Assembly: GCA_018268695.1 (NCBI GenBank)
Contig: JAFDWD010000912.1
Location: 1 to 54,471 of the forward strand
Length of the DNA: 54,471 nucleotides
Direction: 5' to 3'
Origin: Actinomycetota bacterium
GTDB lineage: Bacteria; Actinomycetota; Thermoleophilia; Solirubrobacterales; 70-9
A program made the position numbers and the translations under genes. Numbering within the stretch: position 1 is the first letter of the stretch; every line of letters begins with the position of its first letter. Positions 7,726-17,313 of this stretch are shown in pieces. The notes under the pieces are model-generated. The model did no database searches. It was not told the DNA's origin and saw only the letters and a list, made by a program, of their open reading frames with translations.

Positions 7726-8657
7726 GCGCGGGATTCGATCAGCTCCTCGCGGTAGGCGACGGAGCCGGCGGTGCTCGCCTGGGCGACATGGCCGGCCTCG
7801 TCGACCACCTCGTCCCAGCGGGTGAGCAGCTCCTCGGGGCCGATGCCCGGGGCGTAGAGGCCGGGCGTCTCGGCGGCGAAGATGCGGGCGAAGCGGCCGA
7901 GGCCCGCGATCAGGGTCTCGCCGTTCGTCGGGCAGGACTCGTGGGCGAGGGCCAGCAGCATCGGGACGACGGCGTCGGGGCCGCGGGCCGGGTCGGGCTC
8001 ATGGCCCGCGGGCAGCGGCGGCAGGCCGACCTTGGCGCGCAGCTCGGGGTCGGTGACCATCCGCGTCTCCGCCGCCGGCGCCAGCAGGTTGACCTTGATG
8101 CCCTGCTCGGCGGCCGCCGGGGCGAGCGAACGGCCGTAGGCCCAGGCGGCCGCCTTCGCGGTCGAGTATGCGGCGATGAACGGCCCGCCGAAGAGGCCGA
8201 TCGAGGTGGTCACGACGACGCGGCCGCTGCCGCTCGCCGCGAGGTGGGGCCAGGCGGCCGCGGTGACGTTGTGGGCGCCGAAGGCGTGGATGGCGACGTG
8301 GCGCTCGAGGTCGGCCAGGGTCAACTCGGCGAGCGGGCTCGGGTCCATGTTGCCGGCGTTGGCGACGACGATGTCGACGCCGCCGAAGGCGTCGACCGCG
8401 GCCGCCGCCATCGCTGCCCCCGCCGCCGGATCGGTGACGTCGCCGGTGTCGGCGACGGCCTCGCCGCCCGTCGCGCGGATCTCCTCCGCCACGGCCGCCG
8501 CCGGGCCGGGATCGGAGCCGACGCCGCTGAGCGCCCCGCCGAAATCGTTGACCACGACCTTCGCCCCGCGCTCGGCCAGCGCCAGCGCGTAGGCGCGGCC
8601 GAGGCCGCGGCCCGCGCCGGTGACGATCGCCACCCGCCCGTCGAACTTCAGCTCCAT
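7689..8657 (-). CDS. SDR family oxidoreductase, MFE-2/hydroxyacyl-CoA dehydrogenase-like
   Basis: The 322-residue protein has TGAGRGLG (13-20), NAG (100-102) and the catalytic Ser152, Tyr164, Lys168. The start LKFDGRVAIVTGAGRGLGRA and the NDFGG segment after beta2 are typical of the dehydrogenase domain of multifunctional enzyme type 2, which oxidises 3-hydroxyacyl-CoA. The C-terminal extension of about 70 residues beyond the core is usual for that group. I use MELKF (8657) as start, because the ten upstream residues of the longer frame are not family-like. It is divergent from the ligase operon. Confidence 0.88.
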   Translation of the reverse strand: MELKFDGRVAIVTGAGRGLGRAYALALAERGAKVVVNDFGGALSGVGSDPGPAAAVAEEIRATGGEAVADTGDVTDPAAGAAMAAAAVDAFGGVDIVVANAGNMDPSPLAELTLADLERHVAIHAFGAHNVTAAAWPHLAASGSGRVVVTTSIGLFGGPFIAAYSTAKAAAWAYGRSLAPAAAEQGIKVNLLAPAAETRMVTDPELRAKVGLPPLPAGHEPDPARGPDAVVPMLLALAHESCPTNGETLIAGLGRFARIFAAETPGLYAPGIGPEELLTRWDEVVDEAGHVAQASTAGSVAYREELIESRAHAERSDPGTNS

Positions 8658-8707
8658 CGAATCCTCCGTCCTCTCGGTGAGGTGCACACGCTATGCCCGG
8701 TTCCGAA

Positions 8708-8788
8708 GCGCAACAGCCGGCGGAACGGCCTGTTGCGCGAGGAACCGTCTGCAGAAACTCGTCGTGGGGACGACTTAGCGCAGACGGT
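8708..8788. repeat. Two adjacent stem-loops between divergent promoters
   Basis: GCGCAACAG (8708-8716) pairs with CTGTTGCGC (8730-8738). ACCGTCTGC (8744-8752) pairs with GCAGACGGT (8780-8788), enclosing a GTCGT/ACGAC stem (8761-8765 with 8770-8774). The second hairpin ends about 9 bases before the GTG at 8798 and could be an operator or a leader structure for the ligase operon. No 18-bp operator is seen in this interval. Confidence 0.55.
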
Positions 8789-8797
8789 GGGGGCGCC

Positions 8798-10342
8798 GTG
8801 AGTCGGATCGGCCAGACGCTGCCGGACGCGTTCGCCTATCGCGCGACCGTCGCGCCCGACCAGGAGTGCCTGGTCGACGTCCGCGAGGGGCTGCCGACGC
8901 GGCGCTGGACCTACGGGGAGCTCGACCGGGCCGCGGACGAGGTCGCCGCCGGACTCATCGCGACCGGGGTGGGGCGGGGGGACCGCGTCGTCCTGCGCCT
9001 GCGGAACACCGGCGAGTTCGTGCTCGGCCTGCTCGGCGCGCTCCGCGCCGGGGCGATCGCCGTCCCGACGATCCGCCAGTACTCGCCCGAGGAGCTCCGC
9101 TTCGCGCTCGAGGACTCCGAAGCCGCCTGCCTGATCTTCGACGACGACGAGCGGGCGTCGATCGAGGCGGTCGTCCCCGCCGGGGTCGCCACCTTCCACA
9201 CCGGCGAGGCGCCCGAGGCTGGCGATGCCCTCACCGAGCTGCGCGCCGCAGAGGCGGCCGGGGAGGAGCTCGGCTCCGGGGTCCCGCCCGCCGACCTCGA
9301 CGCCGCCGAGGACGCGGTGATCTTCTACACCTCCGGCACCACCTCGAAGCCGAAGGGGGTGGTCTTGAGCCACGGCGCGATCCTCGACTCCTGCGCCTTG
9401 AACGCCGAGGGCTGGCGGCTGCGCTCGACCGACCGCTCCTACGTCGTCCTGCCGCTCTTCCACTGCAACGCGCTCTTCATGCAGCTGACGCCGGCGCTCC
9501 TGGCCGGGGCGACCGCGATCCTCGGCGACCGCTACAGCGCCAGCCGCTATCTGGACGAGTGCCGCGAGCACCGGATCACGCTCGCCAACATCACCGCCGG
9601 GGCGATCCGCAGCCTGCTCGCCCAGCCCGCGGGGCCCGGCGACCGCGACCACGAGATCCGCCTGCTGACCTTCGGCCTGCCTCTGCACGGCGAGGAGATC
9701 GAGGCGGCCGAAGCGCGCTACGGCTTCCCGGTCCGGATGGCCTACGGCCTGACCGAGTCGGCCGCCGGCGGCACCCGCGGCCCGCTCCACCTCGACCCGC
9801 GCTCGGGCTGGCAGTCGCTCGGCCCGGCCCAGTCGGGCTGGCAGGTGGCGATCGCCGACGAGGACGGCAACTTCCTTCCGACCGACGAGGTCGGCGAGAT
9901 CCTGCTCCGCGGCCCGGGCCTCTTGGACCGCTACTGGCGCCGTCCCGACCTGACCGAGGCGGCGCTGCGCGACGGCTGGCTGCGGACCGGGGACCTCGGC
10001 TCGGTCGATGCGGCGGGCTACGCCCACTTCCACAGCCGCGAAAAGGACATGCTGAAGCCGCGCGGGGAGAACGTCGCCGCGAGCGAGGTCGAGCTGGCGC
10101 TCGAACGCCACCCGGCGGTCGCCGAGGCGGCGGTGGTCGGCGTCTTCGATCCCCACCACGAGGAACTGGTGGTCGCGGTCGTCGCCGGCGACGGGTGCGA
10201 CGACGCTTTGCTCCGCGCCCACTGCGCCGAGCTGCTGGCGCCGTTCAAGGTCCCCTCCCGCTTCGTCTGGGTGGAGGAGCTGCCGAAGACTTCGATCGGA
10301 AAGATCAACAAGGGCGAGGTGAAGGAGATGCTCGATGGGTGA
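8798..10342 (+). CDS. AMP-dependent acyl-CoA synthetase/ligase
   Basis: The 514-residue ANL-family enzyme has the P-loop YTSGTTSKPKG (177-187), YGLTES (316-321), the hinge/ATP motif TGDLG and the catalytic Lys502 in KTSIGKINK. It forms an acyl-adenylate and then an acyl-CoA. I chose GTG 8798 because the 35 codons upstream are not family-like and lie within hairpins, while a GGTGGGGG stretch precedes this GTG. It heads a tight operon with an SDR, HyuA and HyuB, so the acid it activates is probably a product or precursor of the HyuAB reaction. Confidence 0.92.
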   Translation: MSRIGQTLPDAFAYRATVAPDQECLVDVREGLPTRRWTYGELDRAADEVAAGLIATGVGRGDRVVLRLRNTGEFVLGLLGALRAGAIAVPTIRQYSPEELRFALEDSEAACLIFDDDERASIEAVVPAGVATFHTGEAPEAGDALTELRAAEAAGEELGSGVPPADLDAAEDAVIFYTSGTTSKPKGVVLSHGAILDSCALNAEGWRLRSTDRSYVVLPLFHCNALFMQLTPALLAGATAILGDRYSASRYLDECREHRITLANITAGAIRSLLAQPAGPGDRDHEIRLLTFGLPLHGEEIEAAEARYGFPVRMAYGLTESAAGGTRGPLHLDPRSGWQSLGPAQSGWQVAIADEDGNFLPTDEVGEILLRGPGLLDRYWRRPDLTEAALRDGWLRTGDLGSVDAAGYAHFHSREKDMLKPRGENVAASEVELALERHPAVAEAAVVGVFDPHHEELVVAVVAGDGCDDALLRAHCAELLAPFKVPSRFVWVEELPKTSIGKINKGEVKEMLDG

Positions 10343-11099
10343 CCGGATGAAAGGCCGGGTGGCGATCGTCACCGGCGCGTCGCGCGGCTTCGGCCGGGCG
10401 ACCTCGAAGCGACTGCTCGAGGAGGGCGCCGCGGTCGCGCTCTGGGACATCGAGCCGACGGTCGAGGCCGCGGCGGCGGAGCTGGCCGACCTTGGGCCGA
10501 CCCTCGCGGTCCAGGTCGACGTCGGCGATCACGACGCGGTCGAGGCCGCGCACGCCCGCGTGCGTGCGGAGCTCGGTCCGGTCGACGGCCTGGTCAACTG
10601 CGCCGGGGTCGCCTCCTCGGCCCTGCCCTGGGAAGCCGAGGAGGAGAGCTGGCGCCGCCACTTCCGCGTCAACACCGACGGCACCTGGTGGCCGATCAAG
10701 GCCTGCCTGCCGGACATGCGCGAGCGCCGCTACGGCAAGATCGTGAACATCGGCTCGCTCGCCGCCCAGCAGGGGCGCCCGGCGACCGACCCCGCCTACC
10801 CGGCCTCGAAGGGCGCGGTCCTCGGGCTCACCGTCTCGCTCGCCCACAACCTCGGCGCCGACGGGATCTGCGTCAACGCGATCAACCCGGGCTTCATCCG
10901 CACCGAGATCCACGACGCCTTCTCCGACGAGCAGGTGGCGAGCCTCGCCGCCGACGTGCCGCTGCATCGCGACGGCGTCAAGGGGCGCGGGCTGCCGGAG
11001 GACATCGCGAACGCGGCGCTCTTCCTGCTCTCGGGCGAGTCGGACTACATCACCGGTGAGTTCCTCAGTGTCAACGGCGGATCAAGGACGGGTTCATGA
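10335..11099 (+). CDS. SDR family oxidoreductase
   Basis: This 254-residue classical SDR has TGASRGFG (13-20), an NCAG-type segment (88-91) and catalytic Ser141, Tyr155, Lys159. The acidic residue after beta2 (WDIE, Asp38) suggests NAD rather than NADP. It overlaps the ligase by 8 bases and HyuA by 4, so it is translationally coupled. It probably oxidises a hydroxyl to the ketone used by the downstream HyuAB complex, an inference from gene order only. Confidence 0.88.
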   Translation: MGDRMKGRVAIVTGASRGFGRATSKRLLEEGAAVALWDIEPTVEAAAAELADLGPTLAVQVDVGDHDAVEAAHARVRAELGPVDGLVNCAGVASSALPWEAEEESWRRHFRVNTDGTWWPIKACLPDMRERRYGKIVNIGSLAAQQGRPATDPAYPASKGAVLGLTVSLAHNLGADGICVNAINPGFIRTEIHDAFSDEQVASLAADVPLHRDGVKGRGLPEDIANAALFLLSGESDYITGEFLSVNGGSRTGS

Positions 11100-13198
11100 G
11101 CGACGGATACAGGATCAGCGTCGATATCGGCGGCACTTTCACGGACTGCACGGTGGTCGCGCCCGACGGCGCGGTGACGATCGGCAAGTCGCCCTCGACC
11201 CCGCCCGAGTTCGCCACCGGCTTCGTCAACTCGGTCGCCGCCGCGGCCGAGCACATGGGCCTCTCGCTCGGCGGCCTGCTGTCGGAGACCCACCGCCTCT
11301 CGCACGGGACCACGGTCGGGATCAACGCGGTCGTCTCCCGCACCGGGGCGCGGGTGGGCCTGATCTCCACGGTCGGCCACGGGGACGCCCTGCGCATCCT
11401 CAACAACACCGGGAGAACCAACGGCCAGCCGGTCGAGCGGATCCTCGACTACGCCTCGAGCTCCCTCCCCGAGCGCTTCGTCCGCCGCGAGGACGTGGTC
11501 GAGGTGACCGAGCGGATCGACGCGTTCGGCGAGGTCGTCGTGCCGCTCGACCGCGACGGCGTGCTGCGCGCCGCCGAGGGACTCTTGGAGCAGGGCTGCG
11601 AGACGCTCGCGGTCTCCTTCCTCTGGAGCCACCTGAACGCGGCCCACGAGGACGCCGCGCGCGAGCTGCTCGACGCGCGCTACCCCGACCTCTACATCAG
11701 CTACGGCTCCCAGCTGGCCCAGCGGATCGGCGAGTACCCGCGCGCCGCGACCGCCGTCCTCAACTCCTACATCGGCCCGCTGATGCGCGACTACGTGACC
11801 ACGCTGATCGATCAGCTCGGCGCCGCCGGCTACCACGACCGCCTGCTCTTCGCCCAGTGCGACGGTGGCCTGATCGACGCCGAGGACGTGATCGCCCGGC
11901 CGGTGATGACGCTCGAGTCGGGCCCGGTCGGCGGTGTCGTCGCCTCGCTGAAGGCGGGCCAGGAGCGCGAGCAGCCGAACATCATCGCCGCCGACATGGG
12001 CGGGACGACGTTCGACGTCTCGGTCATCTCCGCCTCGGCGCTGCCGATCCGCGACTCGGTCGTGGTCGAGCAGCACGACCTCTTCCTGCGCATGGTCGAC
12101 GTCGAGTCGGTCGGCGCGGGCGGCGGCTCGCTCGCCTGGGTCGACCCCCAGTCGGGCGCGCTCCGGGTCGGGCCGCAGAGCGCCGGCGCCCTCCCCGGAC
12201 CGGTCTGTTACGGCCGCGGCGGCACCGTCCCGACCGTCACCGACGCCGACCTCGTGCTCGGCCTCTTCAACCCGGACAACTTCCTCGGCGGGCGGATGAC
12301 GCTCGACGTCGAGGCGGCGCAGAAGGCGATCACCGAGCTCGGCAAGCGCCTCGGCCTCGGCATGCTCGAGTGCGCCGCGGGCGTCCAGGAGGTCGCCGAC
12401 TCGCTGATGGAGGACAAGATCCGCAGCATGACCGTGGCCCGCGGCCACGACCCGCGGGACTTCGTCCTCTACGCCTTCGGCGGCGGCGGCGCCGTCCACG
12501 CCGGGCTCTTCGCCCGCGGCCTCGGGATCGGCCGGGTGGTCGTCCCGGTGGGGGACCTCGCCTCGGTCTGGTCGGCCTACGGGATCGGCCTCGAGGGCTA
12601 CGGCCGCACCTACGAGGTGCCGGTCTACATGCGCGCCCCGTTCGACCCGGCGACGATCGCCGAGGGCTTCGACCGGCTTGACGAGATGGCCCGCGAGGAC
12701 GCCGCCCGCTCGGGGATCGAGTGGGGCTCCTTGGTCAGCTCCCGCTCGGCCGACCTGAAGTACGCGCTGCAGGTCTACGACGTCGAGGCCGAGGTCCCCG
12801 ACGGCACGCTCGACGGCGACTCGCCGCAGGCGATCGTCGACGCCTTCGAACGCAACTACGCCCAGCGCTTCGGCGAGGGCGTCGGCTACCCCGAGGGCGG
12901 CGTCGACATGGTCGCGCTGCGCCTCCACGTGGAGCCCGCCGAGGCCCTGCGGGCCGGGGCCGCCTCGGGTGCCGCCGCGGATGGGGTGCCGGAGCCCTCC
13001 GGCAGCCGCGACGTCTACTGGCCCGAGCACCGCGAGGTCTCCGCGACCCCCGTCTACGCCGGCCCCGAGATGCCCGAGGGCGCCCGCCTCACCGGCCCGG
13101 CGCTGCTCGACTTCCCCGACACCACCGTCGTCCTGCGACCGGGCCTCGGCCTGGTCGTCGAGCCCGGCGGCAACCTGACGATCGAGATGGAGGACTGA
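11096..13198 (+). CDS. HyuA: hydantoinase A/oxoprolinase (acetophenone carboxylase-like) ATPase subunit
   Basis: The 700-residue protein shows the actin-like ATPase signature DIGGTFTD (10-17), SHGTTVGINAV, an MGGTTFDVS phosphate loop in the middle, and the GAGGGSLAWVD and RGGTVPTVTDADLVLG motifs of HyuA. The family hydrolyses ATP to phosphorylate and activate an amide or enol(ate) before hydrolysis or carboxylation. It overlaps the SDR by ATGA and is followed after one base by HyuB. The zinc tail on that HyuB favours a ketone or acetophenone carboxylase-like activity over hydantoin hydrolysis. Confidence 0.9.
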   Translation: MSDGYRISVDIGGTFTDCTVVAPDGAVTIGKSPSTPPEFATGFVNSVAAAAEHMGLSLGGLLSETHRLSHGTTVGINAVVSRTGARVGLISTVGHGDALRILNNTGRTNGQPVERILDYASSSLPERFVRREDVVEVTERIDAFGEVVVPLDRDGVLRAAEGLLEQGCETLAVSFLWSHLNAAHEDAARELLDARYPDLYISYGSQLAQRIGEYPRAATAVLNSYIGPLMRDYVTTLIDQLGAAGYHDRLLFAQCDGGLIDAEDVIARPVMTLESGPVGGVVASLKAGQEREQPNIIAADMGGTTFDVSVISASALPIRDSVVVEQHDLFLRMVDVESVGAGGGSLAWVDPQSGALRVGPQSAGALPGPVCYGRGGTVPTVTDADLVLGLFNPDNFLGGRMTLDVEAAQKAITELGKRLGLGMLECAAGVQEVADSLMEDKIRSMTVARGHDPRDFVLYAFGGGGAVHAGLFARGLGIGRVVVPVGDLASVWSAYGIGLEGYGRTYEVPVYMRAPFDPATIAEGFDRLDEMAREDAARSGIEWGSLVSSRSADLKYALQVYDVEAEVPDGTLDGDSPQAIVDAFERNYAQRFGEGVGYPEGGVDMVALRLHVEPAEALRAGAASGAAADGVPEPSGSRDVYWPEHREVSATPVYAGPEMPEGARLTGPALLDFPDTTVVLRPGLGLVVEPGGNLTIEMED

Positions 13199-13199
13199 C

Positions 13200-15521
13200 A
13201 TGGCGACTTCGATTCAGAGCCAGGTCGCGGCGACGCTGGACAACGAGCGCCGGCGCCGCGCCGAAAGCTTCGCCGACGGCTACATGCCGCCGGCCGAGCT
13301 GGTCGTCGACCCCTCGCTGCGCTTCCACACCGATGCCGACACCGACCTCGACCCGGTCTCCTACGAGGTGCTGCGCTCGAAGCTCTGGAACGTCAACTGG
13401 GACCACCAGGAAACGATCCGCCGCGTCTCCGGCAGCCAGGTCGTCGTCTACGGCTACGACTTCAACACGACGATCCAGACCGAGGACGGGGCGGGGGTCT
13501 GCTTCGGCCCCGGCAACCTCTTCTTCGGCGGCTGCGCCGACGTCGTCGTCAAATGGACGCTCGAGCACCGCTCGATGAACGTCGGCATCAACGAGGGGGA
13601 CATCTTCCTCCAGGACGATCCCTGGATCGGCACCAACCACCAGATGGACGCCGCCGTCTACGCGCCGGTCTTCCACGACGGCAAGCTCTTCGCCTGGGTC
13701 TACAACGTGATCCACCAGCGGGAGCTGGGCGGGGTGGAGCCCGGCGGCTTCACCCAGCAGGCGCACGACGTCTACGCCGAGCCGACCTTCTTCCCGCCGA
13801 TGAAGCTGGTCGAGGCGGGGAAGGTGCGCGAGGACGTCGTCGACGCCTGGGTGCGGCGCTCGCGCCTGGCCGGGCTGATGACGCTCGAGCTGCGCTCGCA
13901 GATCGCCGGGGTGGAGATCGCCCGGGCGCGCGTCCTCGAGCTGGTCGAGCGCTACGGCGCGGCCCGGGTCAAGGGGACGATGCGGAAGATGATCGACACC
14001 ACCGCGGGGGTGGTCGGCGAACGCCTCAAGCGGATCCCCGACGGCGAATGGTCCGACACCCGCTATGTCTCCGGCGCCTTGGTCGGTGACCTGACCCCGT
14101 ACCGCTACGCGCTGACGGTGAAGAAGGAGGGCGACCGGCTGACCTACTCGAACGCCGGCACCGACCCCAGCGTCGGCTCCTTCAACATCACCGCCGGCGT
14201 GCTGCGCGCCTGCATCACCAACTCGCTGCTGACCTTCCTCTGTTACGACCAGTACCTCTGCGCGGCGGGGCTGCTGGAGCAGGTCGACTTCGACTTCGAG
14301 CGGGGGACGATCACCGCCGCCCATCACCCGGCCGCGGTCTCGACCTCGCTGGGGCTCGTGGTCGCGCTGGTCCAGGCCCAGTACCTGAACGCGAAGATGC
14401 TCTCGACCGACCCCGAGCTGGCCCGCCAGACCTTCGGCGTCTCCGGCTGCGCGACGCTGATCTACAACCACACCTTCGGCATCGACCAGTACGGCACGCC
14501 GACCGCGAACTTCCCGCTCGACGGGATCGTCGGTGGGCTCGGCGCCTTCCCCTGGCGCGACGGGCTCGACCACGGCGGCACGATGAGCTCGACGATGAAC
14601 CCGGTCGGCAGCGTCGAGTCGATGGAACGCGAGGTGCCGATGCTCTATCTCTACCGGCGCGAGGCCTCCGACTCCGGCGGCCACGGGCGCTGGCGCGGCG
14701 GCGCCTGCATCGTCTCGGCGATGGTCGGCCACCGCTCGCCGGACCACTACATCTCCTCCGGCGGGCTGGCGCAGAGCGTCACCCAGGGGATCGGCCTGCT
14801 CGGCGGCTGGCCGGCGACCGGCGGTGAGATGTGGCGGGCCCAGGACTGCGACATCCGCGGCTGGCTGGAGAGCGGCCGGGTCCCCGGCACGCCCGAGGAG
14901 CTGCGCGAGATGGCTCCCGACGGCGACCTGGCGACGCCGAAGGTCTTCGACAACCGGCTGCTCGAATCAGACGTCTTCGAGGTGATCCCGAACCCCGGCG
15001 CGGGGTACGGCGACCCGATGCTGCGCGAGGCTGAGACGGTCGCCGCCGAAGTCCGCGAGGGCCGGATGACCGCCGCCGAAGCGCGGGCGATCTACGGCGT
15101 CGACGTGAACGAGGACGGCGGGCTCGCCGCCGGCCACGAGGACTTCCGCGCCGAGCGGATGCGGGCGCGGGTCGCCGAGGCGCACGCCCCGCTCGAGGCC
15201 ACGGCGGGGAACCTCACCGACCGCGAGGGGTTGGTGCTGGCGACGGTCGCCTACGGCACCGACTCCGCCGGCGCGGGCGTCCTCGGCTGCGCCGAGTGCG
15301 ACACCGTGCTGGCGTCGCGCGAGGGCAACTACCGGCTCGGCGCCGCCCGCCTCGAGATGCCGCTGACCTCGCTGGGGGCGAACTTCCTCGACCCGAAAGC
15401 CCAGGTCGGCCACGAGCTGATCTTCCGCTCCTACCTCTGCCCGAGCTGTGGGGTGGCGCTGGACGGCGAGGTCTGCAAACCCGAGGATGCCCCCCACTGG
15501 GACGTGAGGCTGGCGTCCTAG
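13200..15521 (+). CDS. HyuB fused to a C-terminal acetone-carboxylase-gamma-like zinc domain
   Basis: Of the 773 residues, about 1-650 are a HyuB/acetone carboxylase alpha-type subunit, ending with the PGAGYGDPMLREAE signature near 600-613. About 110 further residues carry two Cys pairs, Cys697-x2-Cys700 and Cys747-x2-Cys750, resembling the small gamma subunit of acetone carboxylase. Acetone and acetophenone carboxylases need such a third subunit, so the fusion suggests a carboxylase. The same layout is found at 50843-53032 but not in the fragment at 2-829. The stop overlaps by four bases the stop of the convergent phosphatase. Confidence 0.88.
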   Translation: MATSIQSQVAATLDNERRRRAESFADGYMPPAELVVDPSLRFHTDADTDLDPVSYEVLRSKLWNVNWDHQETIRRVSGSQVVVYGYDFNTTIQTEDGAGVCFGPGNLFFGGCADVVVKWTLEHRSMNVGINEGDIFLQDDPWIGTNHQMDAAVYAPVFHDGKLFAWVYNVIHQRELGGVEPGGFTQQAHDVYAEPTFFPPMKLVEAGKVREDVVDAWVRRSRLAGLMTLELRSQIAGVEIARARVLELVERYGAARVKGTMRKMIDTTAGVVGERLKRIPDGEWSDTRYVSGALVGDLTPYRYALTVKKEGDRLTYSNAGTDPSVGSFNITAGVLRACITNSLLTFLCYDQYLCAAGLLEQVDFDFERGTITAAHHPAAVSTSLGLVVALVQAQYLNAKMLSTDPELARQTFGVSGCATLIYNHTFGIDQYGTPTANFPLDGIVGGLGAFPWRDGLDHGGTMSSTMNPVGSVESMEREVPMLYLYRREASDSGGHGRWRGGACIVSAMVGHRSPDHYISSGGLAQSVTQGIGLLGGWPATGGEMWRAQDCDIRGWLESGRVPGTPEELREMAPDGDLATPKVFDNRLLESDVFEVIPNPGAGYGDPMLREAETVAAEVREGRMTAAEARAIYGVDVNEDGGLAAGHEDFRAERMRARVAEAHAPLEATAGNLTDREGLVLATVAYGTDSAGAGVLGCAECDTVLASREGNYRLGAARLEMPLTSLGANFLDPKAQVGHELIFRSYLCPSCGVALDGEVCKPEDAPHWDVRLAS

Positions 15522-16192
15522 TCGGTGAGGTCCAGGTGCGCGGTGTCGTTGAAGCCGCGCACCATCCAGCGGCCGCTGGGCAGGCGGAGCAGCTCGGTCA
15601 CCGAGGTGTTGTCGCCGAAGATGAACGCGAGCCGTTGGGAGCCGGTCGCCTGCGAGAGGATCTCCGCGATCACGCCGCCGTGGACGAAGACCGCCGCCGT
15701 CGCGTCGCCGCCGGTCCCCTCGATCACCCGCTCGATCCCGGCGCCCACCCGGGCGGTGAAGTCGGCCGCCGGCTCGGCGCCGGGGATCACGTCCCAGCGC
15801 TGCTCGGCGAGGAGCCGCCCGACGATCGGGTCGCGGCTCGCCATCTTGTGCGGGTACTGGTGGTCCCACTCGCCGAGGTGGACCTCGCGCAGCTCGGGGA
15901 CCTCGACCGCGTCGGTGCCGATCGCCTCGACCAGCGGCGCCGCGGTTTCCACCGTCCGCCGCAGGCCGCTGACGAAGATCCGGTTGGGCGGGTCGAGCGC
16001 GAGGCGGGCGCCGACGGCCGCCGCCTGCTCGCGGCCGCTCGGCGCCAGCGGTGGGTCGTTGAAGCCGTCGAGGAGGCCGAGCGGCTCGCCGCCCTCCGGC
16101 GCCACCGCTGCCGCACCGTGGCGGACGAGCAGCAGGCGGGTGGCCCCGTCCGGGATCGGGTAGCGCTGCTGGGCGGCGTGCGGGTAGTTCAT
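15518..16192 (-). CDS. Histidine phosphatase superfamily protein (phosphoglycerate mutase-like)
   Basis: The 224-residue protein has the RHG motif (24-26, nucleophile His25), a downstream SGLRRTVETA segment, an acidic GEWDHQ loop and the second catalytic His in VFVHGG. Such enzymes remove phosphate from small molecules. In this region a phosphatase acting on a phosphorylated acyl intermediate or on a CoA-derived nucleotide is conceivable but unproven. The start at 16192 matches a -10-like TAGAGT (minus strand, 16207-16202), giving an almost leaderless mRNA. The longer frame upstream is antisense to the divergent dehydrogenase. Confidence 0.88.
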   Translation of the reverse strand: MNYPHAAQQRYPIPDGATRLLLVRHGAAAVAPEGGEPLGLLDGFNDPPLAPSGREQAAAVGARLALDPPNRIFVSGLRRTVETAAPLVEAIGTDAVEVPELREVHLGEWDHQYPHKMASRDPIVGRLLAEQRWDVIPGAEPAADFTARVGAGIERVIEGTGGDATAAVFVHGGVIAEILSQATGSQRLAFIFGDNTSVTELLRLPSGRWMVRGFNDTAHLDLTD

Positions 16193-16228
16193 CGCGGCGG
16201 ACTCTAGGCGTCGCGCCGCGGCGGCGGT

Positions 16229-16246
16229 TTGGCGCATCCGCCAGTT
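16229..16246. promoter_or_regulatory. 18-bp operator, site 2
   Basis: TTTGGCG-CATC-CGCCAGT has a perfect right half and 5 of 7 in the left. It lies between divergent starts 16192 and 16280. The minus-strand TAGAGT lies 21 bp away, matching the geometry of site 1. Confidence 0.6.
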
Positions 16247-16279
16247 CCGCCTCCTCCGGGGTCCCCGGAAGATGTCGGG

Positions 16280-17311
16280 GTGCGCGCGCTGCTCTACCAC
16301 GGCCAGAGCCGACTCAGCATCGCGGAGGTGGAGACGCCGCACGCCGGCCCCGGCGAGGTGCGGCTGAAGATCGACTCGGTCGGCATCTGCCGCTCGGACC
16401 TCTACGGCTACATGCTGCGCAACGAGCGCCGCGACGAATTCCTCGGCCCCGGCGACACCCTGGTGATGGGCCACGAGCCCGCCGGGATCGTCGACGAGGT
16501 CGGCCCCGGCGTCGAGGGGATCGAGCTCGGGCAGGCGGTCGCGGTCGATCCGATCGCCGGCTGCCTCGAATGCGAGCTCTGCCGCGCGGGCGAGACGAAC
16601 CTCTGCCCCGACCGCCGCGTCTACGGCTGCTACCCCGACACGCCCGGCGGCTTCGCCGAGTGGATGGTCGTCCGCGCCGCCAACACGACCCCGATCCCGG
16701 CCGACACCCCGCTCGAGCTGGCGGCGCTGATCGAGCCGCTGGTGGTCGGCGAGCACGCCTTCCGCCTCACCGGCGCGGGCGGCGACGCCAAGGTGTTGGT
16801 CGTCGGCGGCGGCGTGATCGGGCTCGGTGCCGCGCTCGCCGCCCACCGCCGCGGCGCCGCGGTCGTCGTCTCCGAGCCGCAGGCCGAGCGCCGCGAGGTG
16901 ATCGCCGCCCTGGGTCTCACCGCCGTCCCGCCCGCCGAGGTCGACGCGATGCCGCCCGACTTCGACCTCGCCTTCGACTGCGTCGCCCGGCCGGAGACGG
17001 TCGCCGCCTCGGTCCGCGCCGTCGGCCGCTCCGGCACGGTGATGCTGGTCGGGATCTTCGCCGACGACGTCGCCCTCCCGGCCGCCCGCGTGGTCGAGAA
17101 CGAGACCCGGATCATCGGCTCCTTCGGCTACACCCACGAGGAGTTCGACGACGTCGCCGGCTGGATCGCGACGACCGACATCGACCTGCGGCCGCTGATC
17201 GAGCTGCGGGTCGGCTTCGACGGCGTGATCGGCGCCTTCGAGAGCTACGCCGACGGTTCCTTCGACGGGATCCGCACGATCTTCAAGCCCGCCCTGAACG
17301 AGAAGGAGTGA
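16280..17311 (+). CDS. Zinc-dependent medium-chain dehydrogenase (threonine/sorbitol dehydrogenase-like)
   Basis: Counting from GTG 16280 the protein has 343 residues, with the catalytic zinc site Cys37 and GHE (64-66) and structural Cys95, 98, 101, 109. A Rossmann GGGVIGLG follows. A TTG at 16229 would add a Pro-rich stretch and overlap the operator. The GTG is preceded by GGAAG at about 8 nt, so it is preferred. The gene is followed after 2 nt by an acyl-CoA dehydrogenase and probably supplies or removes an alcohol group in the same pathway. Confidence 0.88.
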   Translation: MRALLYHGQSRLSIAEVETPHAGPGEVRLKIDSVGICRSDLYGYMLRNERRDEFLGPGDTLVMGHEPAGIVDEVGPGVEGIELGQAVAVDPIAGCLECELCRAGETNLCPDRRVYGCYPDTPGGFAEWMVVRAANTTPIPADTPLELAALIEPLVVGEHAFRLTGAGGDAKVLVVGGGVIGLGAALAAHRRGAAVVVSEPQAERREVIAALGLTAVPPAEVDAMPPDFDLAFDCVARPETVAASVRAVGRSGTVMLVGIFADDVALPAARVVENETRIIGSFGYTHEEFDDVAGWIATTDIDLRPLIELRVGFDGVIGAFESYADGSFDGIRTIFKPALNEKE

Positions 17312-17313
17312 CG

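Noticed and set aside
8693..8797. ATG 8693 for the ligase
   Set aside because: The 35 extra codons are encoded by the stem-loops between the divergent genes and do not resemble ligase N-termini.
16229..16279. TTG start for the Zn-dehydrogenase
   Set aside because: It lies within the 18-bp operator and would add a Pro-rich stretch absent from the family. GTG 16280 has a ribosome site.
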